Made by a program: the position numbers and the translations under genes. Of a stretch of DNA of 5,149 bases, positions 4,949-5,149 are shown in pieces; positions within the stretch are counted from its first letter, which is position 1; the number at the start of each line of letters is the position of its first letter. The stretch spans positions 1-5,149 of the forward strand of contig JAUWWA010000176.1 in assembly GCA_030617125.1 (NCBI GenBank). Direction: 5' to 3'. The notes under the pieces are model-generated. The model searched no databases and was not told the DNA's origin. It was given only the letters and a program-made list of their open reading frames with translations. This DNA is from Pirellulales bacterium. GTDB taxonomy: Bacteria; Planctomycetota; Planctomycetia; Pirellulales; Thermoguttaceae.

Positions 4949-5120
4949 AAGCGCGGAGCGATGCCCCGCCGCTAAACGGCGCAAGCGCGGAGCGATGCCC
5001 CGCCGCTAAACGGCGCAAGCGCGGGGCGATGCCCCGCCGCTAAACGGCGTAAGCGCGGGGCGATGCCCCGCCGCCAAACAGGTATATTAAAGTCGCTAAA
5101 CAGTGTAAGCGGGGCGGTGC
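4949..5120 (-). repeat. 34-bp tandem REP-like array, class B
   Basis: Four units with an exact 34-bp period start at 4949, 4983, 5017 and 5051. A decayed fifth lies at about 5093-5120, after a short AT-richer interruption (GGTATATTAAAG, 5081-5092). On the minus strand each unit begins GTTTAGCGG and folds as AGCG/CGCT outer stem, one bulged G, 6-bp stem CGGGGC/GCCCCG and loop ATC. Units 1 and 2 carry GCGGAGC instead of GCGGGGC, leaving one A-C mismatch. Unit 4 has CGCC at the outer stem. No gene is visible between 4865 and 5149, and the last 29 bases beyond the array show nothing recognisable. Confidence 0.85.
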
Positions 5121-5149
5121 GTTTCTCGCATTTTTCATCTGGAAACGAA

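Noticed and set aside
4865..4984. TTG start at 4984 for a 232-residue transposase.
   Set aside because: The extra 40 residues are read from REP hairpin sequence and do not look like protein. ATG 4864 has a good AGAGGG site and places the family N-terminus correctly.
4949..5084. CRISPR array.
   Set aside because: The 34-bp units are directly adjacent copies with no unique spacers between them, each unit is a palindrome, and no cas gene is near. A REP array beside a RAYT explains it.

Overview
The window looks like chromosomal DNA of a GC-rich planctomycete, probably close to Pirellulales. This rests on recalled family resemblance, not on a search. The supporting proteins are a PSP1/RicT homologue followed by what appears to be a TIGR04138 (Minf_1886-type) protein, a DUF4190-DUF3299 protein, and an SmpB of planctomycete type. 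All convincing genes lie on the minus strand, so the biological order runs from high to low coordinates.

Right end (about 4223-5149): a REP-associated HUH/Y1 transposase gene (RAYT; start 4864, stop 4286) sits between two identical 29-bp copies of a palindromic REP-like unit (4259-4287 and 4916-4944). To its right is an array of about four 34-bp tandem units plus a decayed fifth one (4949-5120), in the opposite orientation. Both repeat classes fold into the same bulged hairpin with different stem sequences. The remaining 30 bases to 5149 hold nothing I recognise.

Middle (1013-4222): smpB, the tmRNA partner for ribosome rescue, is followed after 23 bp by an ABC ATPase gene. That gene overlaps an FtsX/LolC-type permease gene (ATGA overlap). 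After 47 bp comes a membrane-anchored DUF3299 protein. The permease has a histidine/aspartate-rich extracytoplasmic stretch. Together the last three genes suggest an ABC system connected with metal, probably zinc, handling in the cell envelope; this is inference. The smpB frame lacks any ATG/GTG/TTG start at the expected place. The best start is an ATC codon behind a Shine-Dalgarno-like GAGGG.

Left end (1-919): a PSP1-domain (RicT/YaaT-like) gene is cut at codon 94 by an in-frame TGA, although both halves are otherwise intact and highly conserved. Its last codons run into six 7-bp tandem repeats (60-101), which also form the leader of the next gene, whose first 17 codons (53 down to 1) are in the window.

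The points most worth a second look are the two single-codon anomalies in conserved housekeeping genes (TGA in the PSP1 gene, ATC start of smpB) and the RAYT/REP unit with its two structure-matched hairpin classes.
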